A stretch of DNA of 64,000 nt from Photobacterium sp. SKA34 (GCF_000153325.1 NZ_CH724143.1:619549-683548); one strand, 5' to 3'; positions 7,595 through 18,083 are shown, numbered from the stretch's first letter. The notes: generated by a model not told the origin, from the letters alone. Program-made: numbers and translations.

Positions 7595-9046
7595 TTATGA
7601 CGTTAATTGTTTCACTGCTAATGCTTCTTCTTCGTCATCTTGTGCTAATTGAGCTTCAGTTGCTGGTGGACAGCGATCCACAAACCATCCCATGAATGAA
7701 CAGACAATTGTTACGATAATACAAACGAAGCTTAACCACATAAAAGGTGCGTATGAGAACGTTGCAACACCTAAAATGCTCGCCATGTAAATACCGTTAT
7801 CACTCCACGGCACCATACCAGAGGTTAACGTACCACCAAACTCAGCGTTACGAGAAAGGTTCTTACGTTGGTAGCCTAGACGGTCATAATTTTTCGCACA
7901 AATTTTAGGCGTTAGGATCAGTGATACATACATCGCAGAACCAAATACGTTACCAAGGAAAGCAGTAGCAATAGTAGTAACGGATAGGCTACCTGCAGAA
8001 TTTACCCGCTTTTCAAATAGGCGAGCAATAGTTTGCAGTACACCGACTTTATCTAATAAGCCACCAAAGCCTAGACCAAAGATGATCACAGCAACAGAGC
8101 CAAGCATTGAAGACATACCACCACGGTTTAGGATCGCATCAATAAACTCAATACCAGAACTAATAGAAAATGGAGCCCATGCAGTATTAAAGGCCACTAA
8201 AGGATCCATACCTTGAATCATCACCGCCCAAATAATACCCAATAGAGAACCTAGCGAAATAACAGGGAATGATGGTAAGCGTAAAGCCAGTAAAACCAAG
8301 ACAATAGCCACAGGGATAAAAGACCATGGTGAGATAACAAATTGCTTATCCATTGCTTGCATTACTGAATCAACTTGAGACATATCCACGTTACCGGCGT
8401 AGTGGTAGCCCACAACAGTAAACATAATACCAGTGATCACATAACTGATTAATGCAATCGGCAACATGCCTTTAATGTGCTCCATAATTTCTACGTTAGA
8501 CATAGAAGATGCAAGGATCACAGAATCTGAAAGTGGTGACATTTTATCACCAAAGTAACAGCCTGAAAGAACAGCACCAGCTGTCATAGGTGCGGGAATA
8601 CCTAAACCTTGGCCAATCCCCATCATAGCGATACCTGCCGTACCTGCTGCACCCCAAGAAGTACCGGTTGCTAACGCTGTTAATGAGCAAATGATCATTG
8701 TTGCTAGCAAGAAAATGGATGGGTGGATGGCTTTTAGACCGTAGTAAATAATGGTTGGAACAATACCACCTGCAATCCAAGTACCCACAAGAGCACCAAC
8801 GGCAAGAAGAATTAATACGGCACCAAGACCATTAGCAATACCTTTTGTTGCGGCTTTTTCTAATGACTTGTAATCATGACCTAGTTTTATACCTAGCCCG
8901 ATAATGATGAACCAGCCGATGTAGAGTGCTAGCTGAATAGGCAAATTTAACTTAGCGGTAAATGAGAATGCTAGTGCAAGGAAAATACCGAGAGCAAAAA
9001 AAACTTGCATCAACGAGGGTAGTTTCACGACAGTCTGTTTTTCCAT
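7595..9046 (-). CDS. nhaC: NhaC family Na+/H+ antiporter
   Basis: A 483-residue inner-membrane protein with about 12 hydrophobic segments and the NhaC family hallmark GDKMSPLSDS, plus ATGTSWGAAGT and the TSGMVPWSDNG segment. NhaC proteins exchange Na+ for H+; some relatives transport amino acids (malate/lactate or lysine), so the substrate is not certain. The N-terminus MEKQTVVKLPSLMQ is cytoplasmic-like and the C-terminus is acidic. The gene is monocistronic: a terminator follows it and asd is divergent upstream. The upstream leader can fold (see 9082-9178). Confidence 0.88.
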   Translation of the reverse strand: MEKQTVVKLPSLMQVFFALGIFLALAFSFTAKLNLPIQLALYIGWFIIIGLGIKLGHDYKSLEKAATKGIANGLGAVLILLAVGALVGTWIAGGIVPTIIYYGLKAIHPSIFLLATMIICSLTALATGTSWGAAGTAGIAMMGIGQGLGIPAPMTAGAVLSGCYFGDKMSPLSDSVILASSMSNVEIMEHIKGMLPIALISYVITGIMFTVVGYHYAGNVDMSQVDSVMQAMDKQFVISPWSFIPVAIVLVLLALRLPSFPVISLGSLLGIIWAVMIQGMDPLVAFNTAWAPFSISSGIEFIDAILNRGGMSSMLGSVAVIIFGLGFGGLLDKVGVLQTIARLFEKRVNSAGSLSVTTIATAFLGNVFGSAMYVSLILTPKICAKNYDRLGYQRKNLSRNAEFGGTLTSGMVPWSDNGIYMASILGVATFSYAPFMWLSFVCIIVTIVCSFMGWFVDRCPPATEAQLAQDDEEEALAVKQLTS

Positions 9047-9081
9047 ACTTCTAACCTTGTTTATCGTACCTGTAAATGAGC

Positions 9082-9178
9082 TGCTAGCCCAAAGTCAGTA
9101 ATTAATATTTCTATACTGGTTAATAAATCACGTGCATCACAGCTTGTAACAAAGTTGGCTACTCTAGCAGGTGGCTCT
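9082..9178 (-). promoter_or_regulatory. Possible structured 5' leader of nhaC
   Basis: Read on the minus strand, GAGC and TGCTAG (separated by four bases, near 9178) pair with CTAGCAGCTC about 80 bases on (near 9082), giving a ten-base-pair outer stem. Inside lies a second hairpin, CAGTA with TACTG (about 9097-9119). It sits about 40 bases before the nhaC start. I do not recognise a known riboswitch here: the core motifs of the lysine element are absent. Regulatory function is conjecture. Confidence 0.3.
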
Positions 9179-9330
9179 AAAACCGCGATAAATAATGTTT
9201 CTTTATGTGATCTGAGTCTTTTGCTTTGAAAGATAAACAAAAGCACTGCTTTTCTTGTGTTTTTTTTGTTAAATAATGTTTTTATTTTGTGTTTGCATCT
9301 TGGTTTTATTGTTCTAGTTATTTGTTTCAA

Positions 9331-9752
9331 AACATAATGGTAATGTTCTAATTAGTTTAAAAAACTAAAATGACCTCAATTAGTAAATAATATATCTAAC
9401 AAAAAACGACTGTGGAGATTATCAGGATAGTCGGGTGTTTTCAAAGATATGTATTTGATTGAATTATATGGCCTTGAATGTTGAATTTCATATTTATAGG
9501 TAAAAATACACGTTAAGTACTAGTTTTTAAGTCTTTTTGCTGCTTTATTCTTCTTTGTTGTTGCATTTTTGAACTTATAAAAATAACTAATACCAGTGAT
9601 AAGAAATTCAAATATCGATAAATTAACAAAGATTGTTACTCTTTTTTGCGATAGTATTTTTAACTAGATATTAAAATTATGCTTGTTTTTAAGCCGTTAA
9701 ATCTCTATAGATGGAAACAGCAGTTAAATTACGACAGGGAGTGTACTAGCAA
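9331..9752. other. AT-rich intergenic region between divergent nhaC and asd
   Basis: No credible gene. It must hold the asd promoter. A short hairpin (CGACT with AGTCG, about 9406-9434) is visible; otherwise I see no recognised regulatory site, and no lysine riboswitch upstream of asd. Confidence 0.5.
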
Positions 9753-10871
9753 ATGATGAAAGTAGGTTTAGTTGGTTGGCGTGGTATGGTTGGTTCTGTG
9801 CTGATGCAACGTATGGTCGAAGAGGGCGATTTTAAACTGATTGACCCTGTATTCTATTCAACCTCTCAGATTGGTATCCCAGCGCCTAATTTAGGTAAAG
9901 ATGCTGGTATGCTGCAAGATGCTTTTGATTTAGAAAGCTTAAAAAAACTTGATGCCATTATTACCTGTCAAGGTGGCGGTTATACTGAAAAAGTATACCC
10001 AGCATTACGCCAAGCTGGCTGGAAAGGTTACTGGATTGATGCGGCATCAACATTACGTATGAAGCCAGAATCTATTATTACACTTGATCCTGTTAACTTT
10101 GATCAAATTCAGCAGGGCATTCACAATGGTACCAATACGTATGTAGGTGGTAACTGTACTGTGAGTTTGATGCTGATGGCTGTCGGCGGCCTATATAAGG
10201 CTGGACTTGTTGAGTGGATGACGTCACAAACGTATCAAGCTGCCTCTGGTGCTGGTGCTAAGAACATGCGTGAGTTGATCAGCCAAATGGGTGTGATTAA
10301 CGATACAGTGACAAGCGAGCTTGCGAATCCATCAACATCGATTCTTGATATTGACCGTAAAGTTGCAGATACCTTACGTTCGAGCAATTTTCCATCACAA
10401 GAGTTTGGTGCGCCATTAGCCGGTTCTCTGATCCCTTGGATTGATGTGAAGCGTGACAATGGTCAAAGCAAAGAAGAGTGGAAAGCGTCTGTTGAAACGA
10501 ACAAAATTCTTGGCTTAGAGGATTCTCCAATTCCAATTGATGGTACTTGTGTACGTATTGGTGCGATGCGCTGCCACAGCCAAGCACTAACATTGAAGCT
10601 GAAGAAAAATGTGCCGCTAGATGAAATTGAAGAAATTATTGCATCGCATAACGATTGGGTAAAAGTTATCCCGAATGATCGTGATGTAACAGTGCAAGAG
10701 CTTAGCCCAGCTAAAGTAACAGGCACACTATCGGTACCTGTAGGTCGTCTACGTAAACTTGCGATGGGTGATGATTACCTAAACGCCTTTACTGTTGGTG
10801 ATCAGCTACTGTGGGGCGCTGCTGAGCCACTTCGTCGAACACTACGTATTATCCTTTCTGAAAAAGCATAA
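9753..10871 (+). CDS. asd: Aspartate-semialdehyde dehydrogenase
   Basis: Converts aspartyl-4-phosphate to aspartate semialdehyde with NADPH, the branch point to lysine/diaminopimelate, threonine and methionine. The 372-residue protein matches the gammaproteobacterial Asd type (about 367-371 residues): Rossmann start [14 protein letters not shown], the catalytic Cys in [10 protein letters not shown], and substrate-binding segments [13 protein letters not shown] and [20 protein letters not shown] precedes the start by ten bases; an ATGATG pair makes the exact first Met uncertain by one codon. Single gene with its own terminator. It is essential in most Gram-negative bacteria because it feeds cell-wall synthesis. 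Confidence 0.96.
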   Translation: MMKVGLVGWRGMVGSVLMQRMVEEGDFKLIDPVFYSTSQIGIPAPNLGKDAGMLQDAFDLESLKKLDAIITCQGGGYTEKVYPALRQAGWKGYWIDAASTLRMKPESIITLDPVNFDQIQQGIHNGTNTYVGGNCTVSLMLMAVGGLYKAGLVEWMTSQTYQAASGAGAKNMRELISQMGVINDTVTSELANPSTSILDIDRKVADTLRSSNFPSQEFGAPLAGSLIPWIDVKRDNGQSKEEWKASVETNKILGLEDSPIPIDGTCVRIGAMRCHSQALTLKLKKNVPLDEIEEIIASHNDWVKVIPNDRDVTVQELSPAKVTGTLSVPVGRLRKLAMGDDYLNAFTVGDQLLWGAAEPLRRTLRIILSEKA

Positions 10872-10894
10872 TATTAGTCAGTTGATTATAAAAG

Positions 10895-10922
10895 AACGCC
10901 TGCAGTGATGCAGGCGTTTTTG
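10895..10922. terminator. Intrinsic terminator after asd
   Basis: AACGCCTGCA, short loop, TGCAGGCGTT followed by a T-run. It lies between asd and the convergent efflux operon and may serve both. Confidence 0.88.
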
Positions 10923-10945
10923 TTTATAGCGGTTTTTATTAAGTG

Positions 10946-13900
10946 TTATTTACGCTGGCGGAAACCACGACCACTTAAGATCGTTTTTAGTACGTCTTTT
11001 TCTCTTAATTTACTCATCCCGACATAAGCAACTGGAACAAGAAATAGTGAGAAAAATGTACCAGCGGTTAATCCACCCACTAATACCAAACCAATATTAA
11101 CGCGACCTAATGAGCCAGGACCTGATGCAAACGCCAATGGTAAAGCGCCTAAAATCATGGTTAATGATGTCATTAAAATTGGACGTAAACGTGAGCGCGC
11201 ACTATGGATTGCAGCCTCAATGGCTGTTTTACCATGCTTACGTTGCTCATTGGCAAATTCAACCAGCAAGATACCGTGTTTAGTGACCAATCCGACTAAG
11301 GTTAATAAGCCTATTTGTGAGTAAATATTGAGGCTTTGGCCAAAGACCCAGAGGGTCAATACAGCACCTACAATACACAAAGGGACTGTCAGCAAAATAA
11401 TCAATGGGTCAACGAAACTTTCAAATTGCGCAGCTAAGATCAGATAGATGAAAATTAGCGCCATTAAAAATAACGTTTGTGTACCATCTTGTGAGTCCAT
11501 TAACTCTTTAACCACACCGTCATAGGCGTAGCTTTGTGAGTCATCAAGTAACTCAGGTACATTTTCATTGATGTAATCACGTATATCACCCGCGGTATAA
11601 CCTGGCATTAATGTCGCTGTGATTTCAGCACTGTTTTGTCCCATATAAGTCTTAAAACTGGACTCAGATGTTACTGCTTTAATTGAGACGAATTCAGACA
11701 ACGGGATATTCTGCCCTGACTCTGACGCCACATAAAGCTTATCGATAATATCGAAGTTACCCAGATCTTTACGGTTTACTTGAACGCGAATAGGGTAGGT
11801 ATAACCGTCATCAGCCTGTAAGTTTGCCGCTTTCAATGAACCAAGGAAGGTTGAAAGAGCATTGGTCACATCGGTATAAGCTACGCCTGATAAAATTATC
11901 GCATTGCGGTCAATTCGTAAGTCATAACGCAATTGATCTCGAAGTAATGAGCTTTTAACGCGAGTTAAGCCTTTATACTCACTCAATTTTTTAACGATAC
12001 GGTTAGCCGTATCATTGAGTTCAGTATTGTCTCTATTGACGGTTTTAAGCTGTAACTTCAAATTAGATGTAGCGTTTAGGCCATCAGCTGAGCGTACACT
12101 AAATGACATACTGTAAGCTGATAGTGTTTTTGCTGCCTTTTCAGTAAGCTCAGCAACGATCTCATCTGCCGGTTTAGTACGTTTACCCCAAGGTTCGAGT
12201 AAAATATGATTTGATGGTGTTGCTTCGATATAAGATAAATTCGCAGCAATATCTTTGTTATCTTCCATAACCGTATTTAGCTCAGAGTTATGTTTGATAT
12301 GATAACGACGACCTACACCAGTCGGTGCTTCTGAAGTACCATCAATAAAGCCTGTATCTTCTGTCGGCAACAATACTTGTGGCATATACCATACAGCGAC
12401 ACCCGAAAGTGCGATAAGTGCGAGTGCGATACCACCCATCAATGCTTTTCGATCAAACCATTTAGATAGTTGTTTCGTGTAACCTATTGATAGTTTGTGA
12501 ATCTGCTTATCAATTGCAGCAAACCATTTAGGTTGTTGTGCTACGGGTTTAATTAAATAAGCACACATCATCGGTGAAAGTGTTAGTGCGACCATACCTG
12601 AGATGATAACTGATGCTGCAAGGGTAAAAGCAAATTGGCGGAAAAGATCAGCTGTCATACCTGACATCAAACCAATAGGCAGGTAAACCGCTGCAAGGGT
12701 CATTGTCATTGCTATTACTGGGAAGATAATTTCATTACTACCCTTAATGGCTGCATTAAGGGGTGTTTCACCTTCTTCTATATAGCGATAACAGTTTTCA
12801 ACCACCACGATAGCATCATCAACCACAAGGCCGATCGCAAGAATAATTGCTAAAATAGTTAGCACGTTAATGCTGAAACCAAGAAATGACATCACAGCAA
12901 AAACACCAATAATACAGACTGGGATGGTGATAATTGGGATTGATGCAATACGCAGTGAGCCAAGGAAAAGTACCACAATTACTGATACTAAAACGATAGC
13001 TTCAAAGAGGGTATGGAAGCCTTGGTCAATAGATTCTTGAATGAAATCGGCTTGGTTATAGACCATCTTCATTTCTAAACCGTCAGGCAAGTGTTGCTGC
13101 ATCTTGGCGATTTCAGCTTTTACACGTGCGGCAACATCAACAGGGTTCTCACTTTTCAGTGGTAGTACCTGCAACGACATTGCGGTTTCACCATTCACTT
13201 TAAGTTTGCTTGGTGTCAGACTGTTTTCACCCATTTTGACATCAGCAATATCTTTGATACGAATGATGTTGCCATCATCGACTCGGATAACAAGATCTTG
13301 TACATCCTTAACACTGGTTACTTGAGTAACAGGGTTAATTTGGAAGTTTCGTGCTTCACCAACGATCTGACCAACAGTAAATGATGAGCTGTATGCACTT
13401 AATGTTGTTACAACATCAGCAGCTTTTACATTGAGTGCCATCATACGGTTTGGGTTAAGCCAAACACGGACAGCTTTTGCTGCACCACCATACGGTCCAT
13501 ATACCCCACCGACACCTTGAATATGTCTAAACTGAGGTTTAATTTGCTGACCAATGAAGTCGTACATCTCTTGCGAGCTCATCTTCCCTTTATTGACAAA
13601 GGTAATAATGTTACTTGCTGAGCCCTTATCACCTGAATCATCGGTAACAGTCGGCTTATCAACCATACTTGGTGGAAAATCAATGATAGCTTCAATGCTG
13701 CTACGTAACTTATTCATTAAGTTCGCATATTCAACATCAGTAATGCCGTCGTCAAACTTTACATTTAATGTACATTTACCTTGGGTACAGTCAGTCGTCA
13801 TAATATCGACGCTCTCTAACCCTGTTGCGGCATTAATTAAATGCGTCGCAACATTTCGTGACATGAAGTCTGCACTAGCACCATCAATGCTGGCTGTAAC

Positions 13901-14038
13901 TGTCGCTTTAGGTGTACTGTGTTCAGGGAAATATTGAATTGCAAGTTTTTGGAAAGAAAACAAACCAATAAGAATAATTGCAATACTTAAAACTGAAGCA
14001 AAAACAGGGTGCTTAATACAGACTTCAGGTAGCCTCAT
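10946..14038 (-). CDS. RND family efflux transporter, inner-membrane permease subunit
   Basis: A 1030-residue pump subunit of the hydrophobe/amphiphile efflux (AcrB/MexF-like) family, driven by proton influx. An N-terminal membrane helix (after MRLPEVCIKHPVFAS) is followed by a large periplasmic loop, a helix bundle including GLVVDDAIVVVEN with the paired Asp residues of the proton relay, a second periplasmic loop, and a second bundle (LTLVGLVTKHGILLVEFAN). Length and two-fold internal symmetry are typical. Its start overlaps the end of the upstream adaptor gene by 14 bases, so the two form an operon. No outer-membrane factor gene is nearby; a TolC encoded elsewhere is expected. Drug specificity cannot be read from sequence. 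Confidence 0.93.
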   Translation of the reverse strand: MRLPEVCIKHPVFASVLSIAIILIGLFSFQKLAIQYFPEHSTPKATVTASIDGASADFMSRNVATHLINAATGLESVDIMTTDCTQGKCTLNVKFDDGITDVEYANLMNKLRSSIEAIIDFPPSMVDKPTVTDDSGDKGSASNIITFVNKGKMSSQEMYDFIGQQIKPQFRHIQGVGGVYGPYGGAAKAVRVWLNPNRMMALNVKAADVVTTLSAYSSSFTVGQIVGEARNFQINPVTQVTSVKDVQDLVIRVDDGNIIRIKDIADVKMGENSLTPSKLKVNGETAMSLQVLPLKSENPVDVAARVKAEIAKMQQHLPDGLEMKMVYNQADFIQESIDQGFHTLFEAIVLVSVIVVLFLGSLRIASIPIITIPVCIIGVFAVMSFLGFSINVLTILAIILAIGLVVDDAIVVVENCYRYIEEGETPLNAAIKGSNEIIFPVIAMTMTLAAVYLPIGLMSGMTADLFRQFAFTLAASVIISGMVALTLSPMMCAYLIKPVAQQPKWFAAIDKQIHKLSIGYTKQLSKWFDRKALMGGIALALIALSGVAVWYMPQVLLPTEDTGFIDGTSEAPTGVGRRYHIKHNSELNTVMEDNKDIAANLSYIEATPSNHILLEPWGKRTKPADEIVAELTEKAAKTLSAYSMSFSVRSADGLNATSNLKLQLKTVNRDNTELNDTANRIVKKLSEYKGLTRVKSSLLRDQLRYDLRIDRNAIILSGVAYTDVTNALSTFLGSLKAANLQADDGYTYPIRVQVNRKDLGNFDIIDKLYVASESGQNIPLSEFVSIKAVTSESSFKTYMGQNSAEITATLMPGYTAGDIRDYINENVPELLDDSQSYAYDGVVKELMDSQDGTQTLFLMALIFIYLILAAQFESFVDPLIILLTVPLCIVGAVLTLWVFGQSLNIYSQIGLLTLVGLVTKHGILLVEFANEQRKHGKTAIEAAIHSARSRLRPILMTSLTMILGALPLAFASGPGSLGRVNIGLVLVGGLTAGTFFSLFLVPVAYVGMSKLREKDVLKTILSGRGFRQRK

Positions 14039-15182
14039 TGCTCTGCTCCTTCACTGGTTTAGTTTCTTCTTTTCCTGCTTTTGCTGGATCAGTTGTTTTC
14101 TTTTTCTTTTCAGGTACTGGTGCATCAGCTGTTGATGCTTGAGTCTTGATAATATTTACTAAAGTTTCATCATCGATTTTTTGATGACCGGTAACCACAA
14201 CAACTTCATCAACTTTTAAACCTTTTTCTATAATGACATAGCCATTATTAAGGTTTTTACCTAATGTAAGGTATCGCTTGGTTGCAACATTGTTTTTATT
14301 AACGACCCACACGTAACGATCTTCATTGTGGGCAATAATAGCGTTTTGTGGCGCAACAATTCGATTAGTGCGACCATTTACCATCTGGCTTACTTGTGCA
14401 AACATACCTGGTGCTAAAACGTGGTCAGGGTTCTCAATACGAGCATGAATTGCTACACGACCAGTATTTTTATTAACGGCAGGTGCAACGTAATCTACAA
14501 CACCCTTAAATGTCATATCTTTATATGCTTCGACCGTTACTGTGATGGGTTGCCCTTTCACAGCTTTACCTAAATCGTTTTGGCTGATGGTATAGGTAAC
14601 TTCAACTGGATCTAGATTATAAACACTCACCAGAGGTGTCGCAGCATCTATCATGCTGCCCTTTGATTTTGTGAAATTTGTGAGCTCACCATCGAAAGGG
14701 GCGGTTAATGAATAATCTTTTAGAATTGCTTGTTGTTGGCGGTAGTCTGCGGCTGCAAGGTTTGCAGCATCTTGAAGTTCTTCAAAGTCTTGCTTAGATA
14801 GTGCGCCAGGTTGCTTTTTGTTTAGTTCAATAACACGTCGAACTTTATTCTTTGCGGTAGTGAGCGAGCTTGATGCTTTATCAAGATCTGCTTTAACTTT
14901 ACTGCTGTCTAGTTTGGCAATAACCTGCCCTTTTTTTACTACGTCACCGTCTTTAAAATTGATAGCCACGAGTTTACCGGGAGTACTAAAGGTGAGTTCT
15001 GCAAAATCAATCGCATTGATCTTACCAACCTCATTTAATGTGGCGACAAACTCTTTGGTAGAAATGGGTTCGACAGTAACAGGAACCGCTTGTGGTTTCT
15101 CATCGTCTTTAGCGTGAGCAAAGTTCGATATTGTTAAAGCCATTAGGGTAAGTAGAAGTGGGGATAACTTTTTGTAGTGCAC
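14025..15182 (-). CDS. RND efflux periplasmic adaptor subunit (membrane fusion protein)
   Basis: A 385-residue HlyD/AcrA-type adaptor linking the inner-membrane pump to an outer-membrane channel. The N-terminus is a Sec signal peptide (MHYKKLSPLLLTLMALTISNFAHA) with a likely cut after AHA; there is no lipobox. Then come the barrel-sandwich half (ISTKEFVATLNEVGKI, DGDVVKKGQVIAKLD), a short coiled-coil hairpin (KADLDKASSSLTTAKNKVRR onward), the second half (YSLTAPFDGELT) and beta-barrel/membrane-proximal domains. The last ~45 residues are Lys/Glu/Thr-rich and low-complexity, beyond the conserved fold. First gene of the two-gene efflux operon. Confidence 0.92.
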   Translation of the reverse strand: MHYKKLSPLLLTLMALTISNFAHAKDDEKPQAVPVTVEPISTKEFVATLNEVGKINAIDFAELTFSTPGKLVAINFKDGDVVKKGQVIAKLDSSKVKADLDKASSSLTTAKNKVRRVIELNKKQPGALSKQDFEELQDAANLAAADYRQQQAILKDYSLTAPFDGELTNFTKSKGSMIDAATPLVSVYNLDPVEVTYTISQNDLGKAVKGQPITVTVEAYKDMTFKGVVDYVAPAVNKNTGRVAIHARIENPDHVLAPGMFAQVSQMVNGRTNRIVAPQNAIIAHNEDRYVWVVNKNNVATKRYLTLGKNLNNGYVIIEKGLKVDEVVVVTGHQKIDDETLVNIIKTQASTADAPVPEKKKKTTDPAKAGKEETKPVKEQSNEAT

Positions 15183-15348
15183 GTCGTATAACTCTCTTAT
15201 TTCAGGATAAGGGTGTCAGTCTTAGTTAATGTATATTAAATAGCCATATGAATTGTCAGTGAATGGTTAGCTTATAATTGCATCTTGGTGCGTATCTATT
15301 TAGACGTAGGTTATATGTCTAATTTAGCCCATAAAAATTCAGATACAA

Positions 15349-15384
15349 AAAAACCGTAAATAGATGCTTCTATTTACGGTTTAA
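15349..15384 (-). terminator. Intrinsic terminator of sodB
   Basis: AAACCGTAAATAG paired with CTATTTACGGTTT across a four-to-five base loop; on the minus strand it continues into a run of seven T. It lies just downstream of the sodB stop. Confidence 0.85.
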
Positions 15385-15411
15385 TTTCGGTTTACGCTTA
15401 TTTTTTAGAAA

Positions 15412-15996
15412 TTAAGCAGCTAGATTTTTAGCAACGAAATCCCAGTTTACTAGTGACCAGAAACCATCCATGTAGCTTGGACGTAGGTTGCGGTAGTCGA
15501 TGTAGTAAGCGTGTTCCCATAGGTCAACAGTTAGTAGAGGTGTAACACCTTCTTCTGTGATTGGGCAGCCAGCGTTAGAAGTGTTAACGATCTCTAGAGA
15601 GCCGTCAGCTTTCTTAACTAACCAAGTCCATGAAGAACCGAAGTTGTTAATTGCTGAATCTGTGAATTTTGCTTTGAAATCAGCGAAAGAACCGAATGCT
15701 TTTACGATAGCTTCAGCTACTTCACCTGTTGGTTCACCGCCAGCATTTGGTGCTAGACAGTTCCAGTAGAACGTGTGGTTCCACACTTGAGCTGCATTGT
15801 TAAATACGCCGCCAGTTGAAGATTTGATGATATCTTCAAGTGACTTTTCAGCAAGCTCTGTACCTTCAACAAGACCGTTTAGCTTTACAACGTAAGTGTT
15901 GTGGTGCTTACCGTAGTGGTATTCAAGAGTTTCTTGAGAAATGTGTGGCTCAAGAGCGTTCATTGCGAAAGGTAGAGCTGGTAATTCAAATGCCAT
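15412..15996 (-). CDS. sodB: Superoxide dismutase, iron type
   Basis: Cytoplasmic enzyme converting superoxide to oxygen and hydrogen peroxide. At 194 residues it matches iron SODs. Metal ligands are His27 (YHYGKHH), His74 (VWNHTFYW), Asp158 and His162 (DLWEHAYY). Gln70 (NNAAQVWNH) is the position that distinguishes Fe enzymes from Mn enzymes. No signal peptide. Monocistronic with its own terminator. A second, Mn-type SOD is encoded at 26192-26806, giving the usual complementary pair. Confidence 0.96.
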   Translation of the reverse strand: MAFELPALPFAMNALEPHISQETLEYHYGKHHNTYVVKLNGLVEGTELAEKSLEDIIKSSTGGVFNNAAQVWNHTFYWNCLAPNAGGEPTGEVAEAIVKAFGSFADFKAKFTDSAINNFGSSWTWLVKKADGSLEIVNTSNAGCPITEEGVTPLLTVDLWEHAYYIDYRNLRPSYMDGFWSLVNWDFVAKNLAA

Positions 15997-16321
15997 TGCT
16001 CAATTCTCCATATTGGTTTGGTGGCTTTCGCCACGACATCATTGCTTCCAGTAAGCATCAAGGCTTACTTCATTATTTTTGAATCTGACCGATTCATTTT
16101 AGCAACTTTTTTCTTTATTAAAAGGCTTGGAAATAAAAAAATACCCTATACCTCGTTTATCAAAGCGTCAATGACCTTTAATAAAGCGAGGGTATTAAAA
16201 CTGAGATCTGGTATTGCATCAAAAGCATTCGCTTAGGACGGGAAAATATTTTTATTGGTGACGATAACCAAGTAGAATGGTAGGGTTTAAATTATTACTA
16301 TTAAGATTGTACGAGGAAGTT
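15997..16321. other. Divergent promoter region between sodB and grxD
   Basis: About 325 bases without a credible gene; short frames here have no ribosome binding site or recognisable product. It must contain promoters for both flanking genes, but I see no clear operator. Confidence 0.5.
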
Positions 16322-16660
16322 ATGGAAACTATCGACAAAATTAAGCAGCAAATCGCAGAAAACCCAATTCTACTTTACATGAAAGGTTCACCTAAGCTGC
16401 CTAGCTGTGGTTTCTCTTCTCAAGCTTCACAAGCACTAATGGGCTGTGGTGAAAAGTTTGCCTACGTTGATATTCTACAAAACCCAGATATTCGCGCAGA
16501 ACTTCCAATTTACGCGCAGTGGCCAACCTTCCCACAATTATGGGTTGATGGTGAGCTTATCGGCGGGTGTGACATTATTCTTGAGATGTTCCAAAAAGGT
16601 GAGCTTCAGCCATTACTAAAAGAAGTTGCTGAACGTCGTGACGCAGCCTCTGCTGAATAA
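16322..16660 (+). CDS. grxD: Monothiol glutaredoxin Grx4
   Basis: A 112-residue monothiol glutaredoxin that carries and delivers [2Fe-2S] clusters bound with glutathione, often with BolA partners. The active site is PSCGFS (single Cys), with the conserved KGSPKLP, WPTFPQLW and GGCDI glutathione-binding segments. I placed the start at METIDKIK because GAGGAAG lies just upstream; an upstream in-frame ATG at 16277 would add 15 residues absent from the family. Single gene with a strong terminator. Confidence 0.95.
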   Translation: METIDKIKQQIAENPILLYMKGSPKLPSCGFSSQASQALMGCGEKFAYVDILQNPDIRAELPIYAQWPTFPQLWVDGELIGGCDIILEMFQKGELQPLLKEVAERRDAASAE

Positions 16661-16706
16661 TTTTTATGACTAAACGTTATTGTTAAATAGTGTTTAGCTG
16701 ATAAAT

Positions 16707-16734
16707 AAAAACCGCCAAATTGGCGGTTTTTTTT
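16707..16734. terminator. Intrinsic terminator after grxD
   Basis: AAAAACCGCCAA paired with TTGGCGGTTTTT and followed by T8. It lies between convergent genes and may act in both directions. Confidence 0.9.
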
Positions 16735-16760
16735 GTTTGTATTGATAAATAATGTATGGC

Positions 16761-18083
16761 TTATAGCACCATAGAAGCTAACCAACCAAATCCAATTAAT
16801 GGCAAGTTATAGTGGATGAACGTTGGTACAACCGAATCCCAAATGTGATCGTGCTGACCATCAGCATTCAAGCCTGATGTTGGACCTAAGGTCGAATCTG
16901 AAGCTGGAGAGCCCGCATCACCTAATGCTGCAGCAGTACCTACTATTGCGATTGTTGCCATTGGTGAGAAACCAAAAGATAGACAAAGCGGTACATAAAT
17001 CGTAGCTAGAATTGGAATGGTTGAAAACGAAGAACCGATCCCCATGGTTACTAATAAACCCACAACCAGCATTAGCAGTGAAGCAAGAGGTTTGTTATTA
17101 CCAATCACAGCTTCAAGGGAATTCACTAAGGTTTCTACGCCGCCTGTTGCTTTCATTACCGCAGCAAAACCTGCTGCTGCAATCATAATAAAGCCGATCA
17201 TTGCCATCATATGAACACCTTTGGTGAACACATCATGGGTTTCTTTCCACTTAATGACGCCCGTGAAAGTAAACACCATAAAGCCAACAAGGCCACCTAT
17301 GATCATCGAACCACTATATAATTGTGCACCTAACGCGGCAAAGATAGCGGCAACTGCGACATAGACATGACGCATGTCGATTTCTTTTTTCTCAGGCTCA
17401 CTGGCAAGGATCTTTTCAACGGAATATTCTCGTGGTTTACGGTAACTGATAAAAATAGACACCAATAAACCAAATAACATGCCACAAGCGGGTAAAAGCA
17501 TTGCTACGGGTACTTGGCTGGCTAATACATCTAAGCCGTTATCGTGTAAGTTTTTGAGTAAGATGTTATTTAAAAAAATACCGCCAAAACCAATAGGTAA
17601 CACCATATAAGGAGTGACTAGACCAAAAGTTAATGTACAAGCGATTAAACGACGGTCTAATTTTAGTTTGGCAAAAACATGCAGTAGCGGTGGAATTACA
17701 ATTGGGATGAAGGCAATATGTACCGGAATAACGTTCTGAGAAGAAATGGCAAGTAAAACGAGAATGATAAGAACGCTATATTTGACGCCCGTTGCAGCAG
17801 CGGCGTTATTATGACCGCTAATGCGCTTGATCACTTTTTGCGCCAGTACATCTGTGATACCTGAACGGGAGATTGCAACGGCAAACGTACCGAGCATGGC
17901 ATAACTTAGCGCAGTGGTTGCACCGCCACCAAGGCCACCTTCAAAGGCTGATACGGCATCAGTGAGAGACATTCCACCGATAAGGCCGCCAACAATGGCA
18001 CTAAAGGTTAGCGCGACCACCACATTCACTCGCATTAACGCGAGTATCAGCATGATACATACCGCTATAACTACAGGGTTCAT
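16761..18083 (-). CDS. Na+/H+ antiporter-like permease (COG2056/YuiF type)
   Basis: A 440-residue, strongly hydrophobic inner-membrane protein with about 11-12 segments, resembling the COG2056 group of predicted Na+/H+ antiporters within the ion transporter superfamily (some members are proposed amino-acid, e.g. histidine, carriers). Typical stretches are [22 protein letters not shown] near the N-terminus and [25 protein letters not shown] near the C-terminus, the latter probably lining the substrate site. The protein starts directly with a membrane helix ([16 protein letters not shown]). Monocistronic. The name is by family resemblance; the transported substrate is not known. Confidence 0.8.
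   Translation of the reverse strand: MNPVVIAVCIMLILALMRVNVVVALTFSAIVGGLIGGMSLTDAVSAFEGGLGGGATTALSYAMLGTFAVAISRSGITDVLAQKVIKRISGHNNAAAATGVKYSVLIILVLLAISSQNVIPVHIAFIPIVIPPLLHVFAKLKLDRRLIACTLTFGLVTPYMVLPIGFGGIFLNNILLKNLHDNGLDVLASQVPVAMLLPACGMLFGLLVSIFISYRKPREYSVEKILASEPEKKEIDMRHVYVAVAAIFAALGAQLYSGSMIIGGLVGFMVFTFTGVIKWKETHDVFTKGVHMMAMIGFIMIAAAGFAAVMKATGGVETLVNSLEAVIGNNKPLASLLMLVVGLLVTMGIGSSFSTIPILATIYVPLCLSFGFSPMATIAIVGTAAALGDAGSPASDSTLGPTSGLNADGQHDHIWDSVVPTFIHYNLPLIGFGWLASMVL

Noticed and set aside
9061..9330. 89-residue minus-strand frame before nhaC
   Set aside because: It starts with TTG, has no binding site and low-complexity basic composition; the region is better read as a leader.
9047..9752. 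Lysine riboswitch for asd or nhaC
   Set aside because: Expected from gene content in gammaproteobacteria, but the conserved core blocks are absent on both strands.
13554..13937. 127-residue plus-strand frame inside the RND pump gene
   Set aside because: Antisense shadow of a well-conserved gene with no initiation signal.
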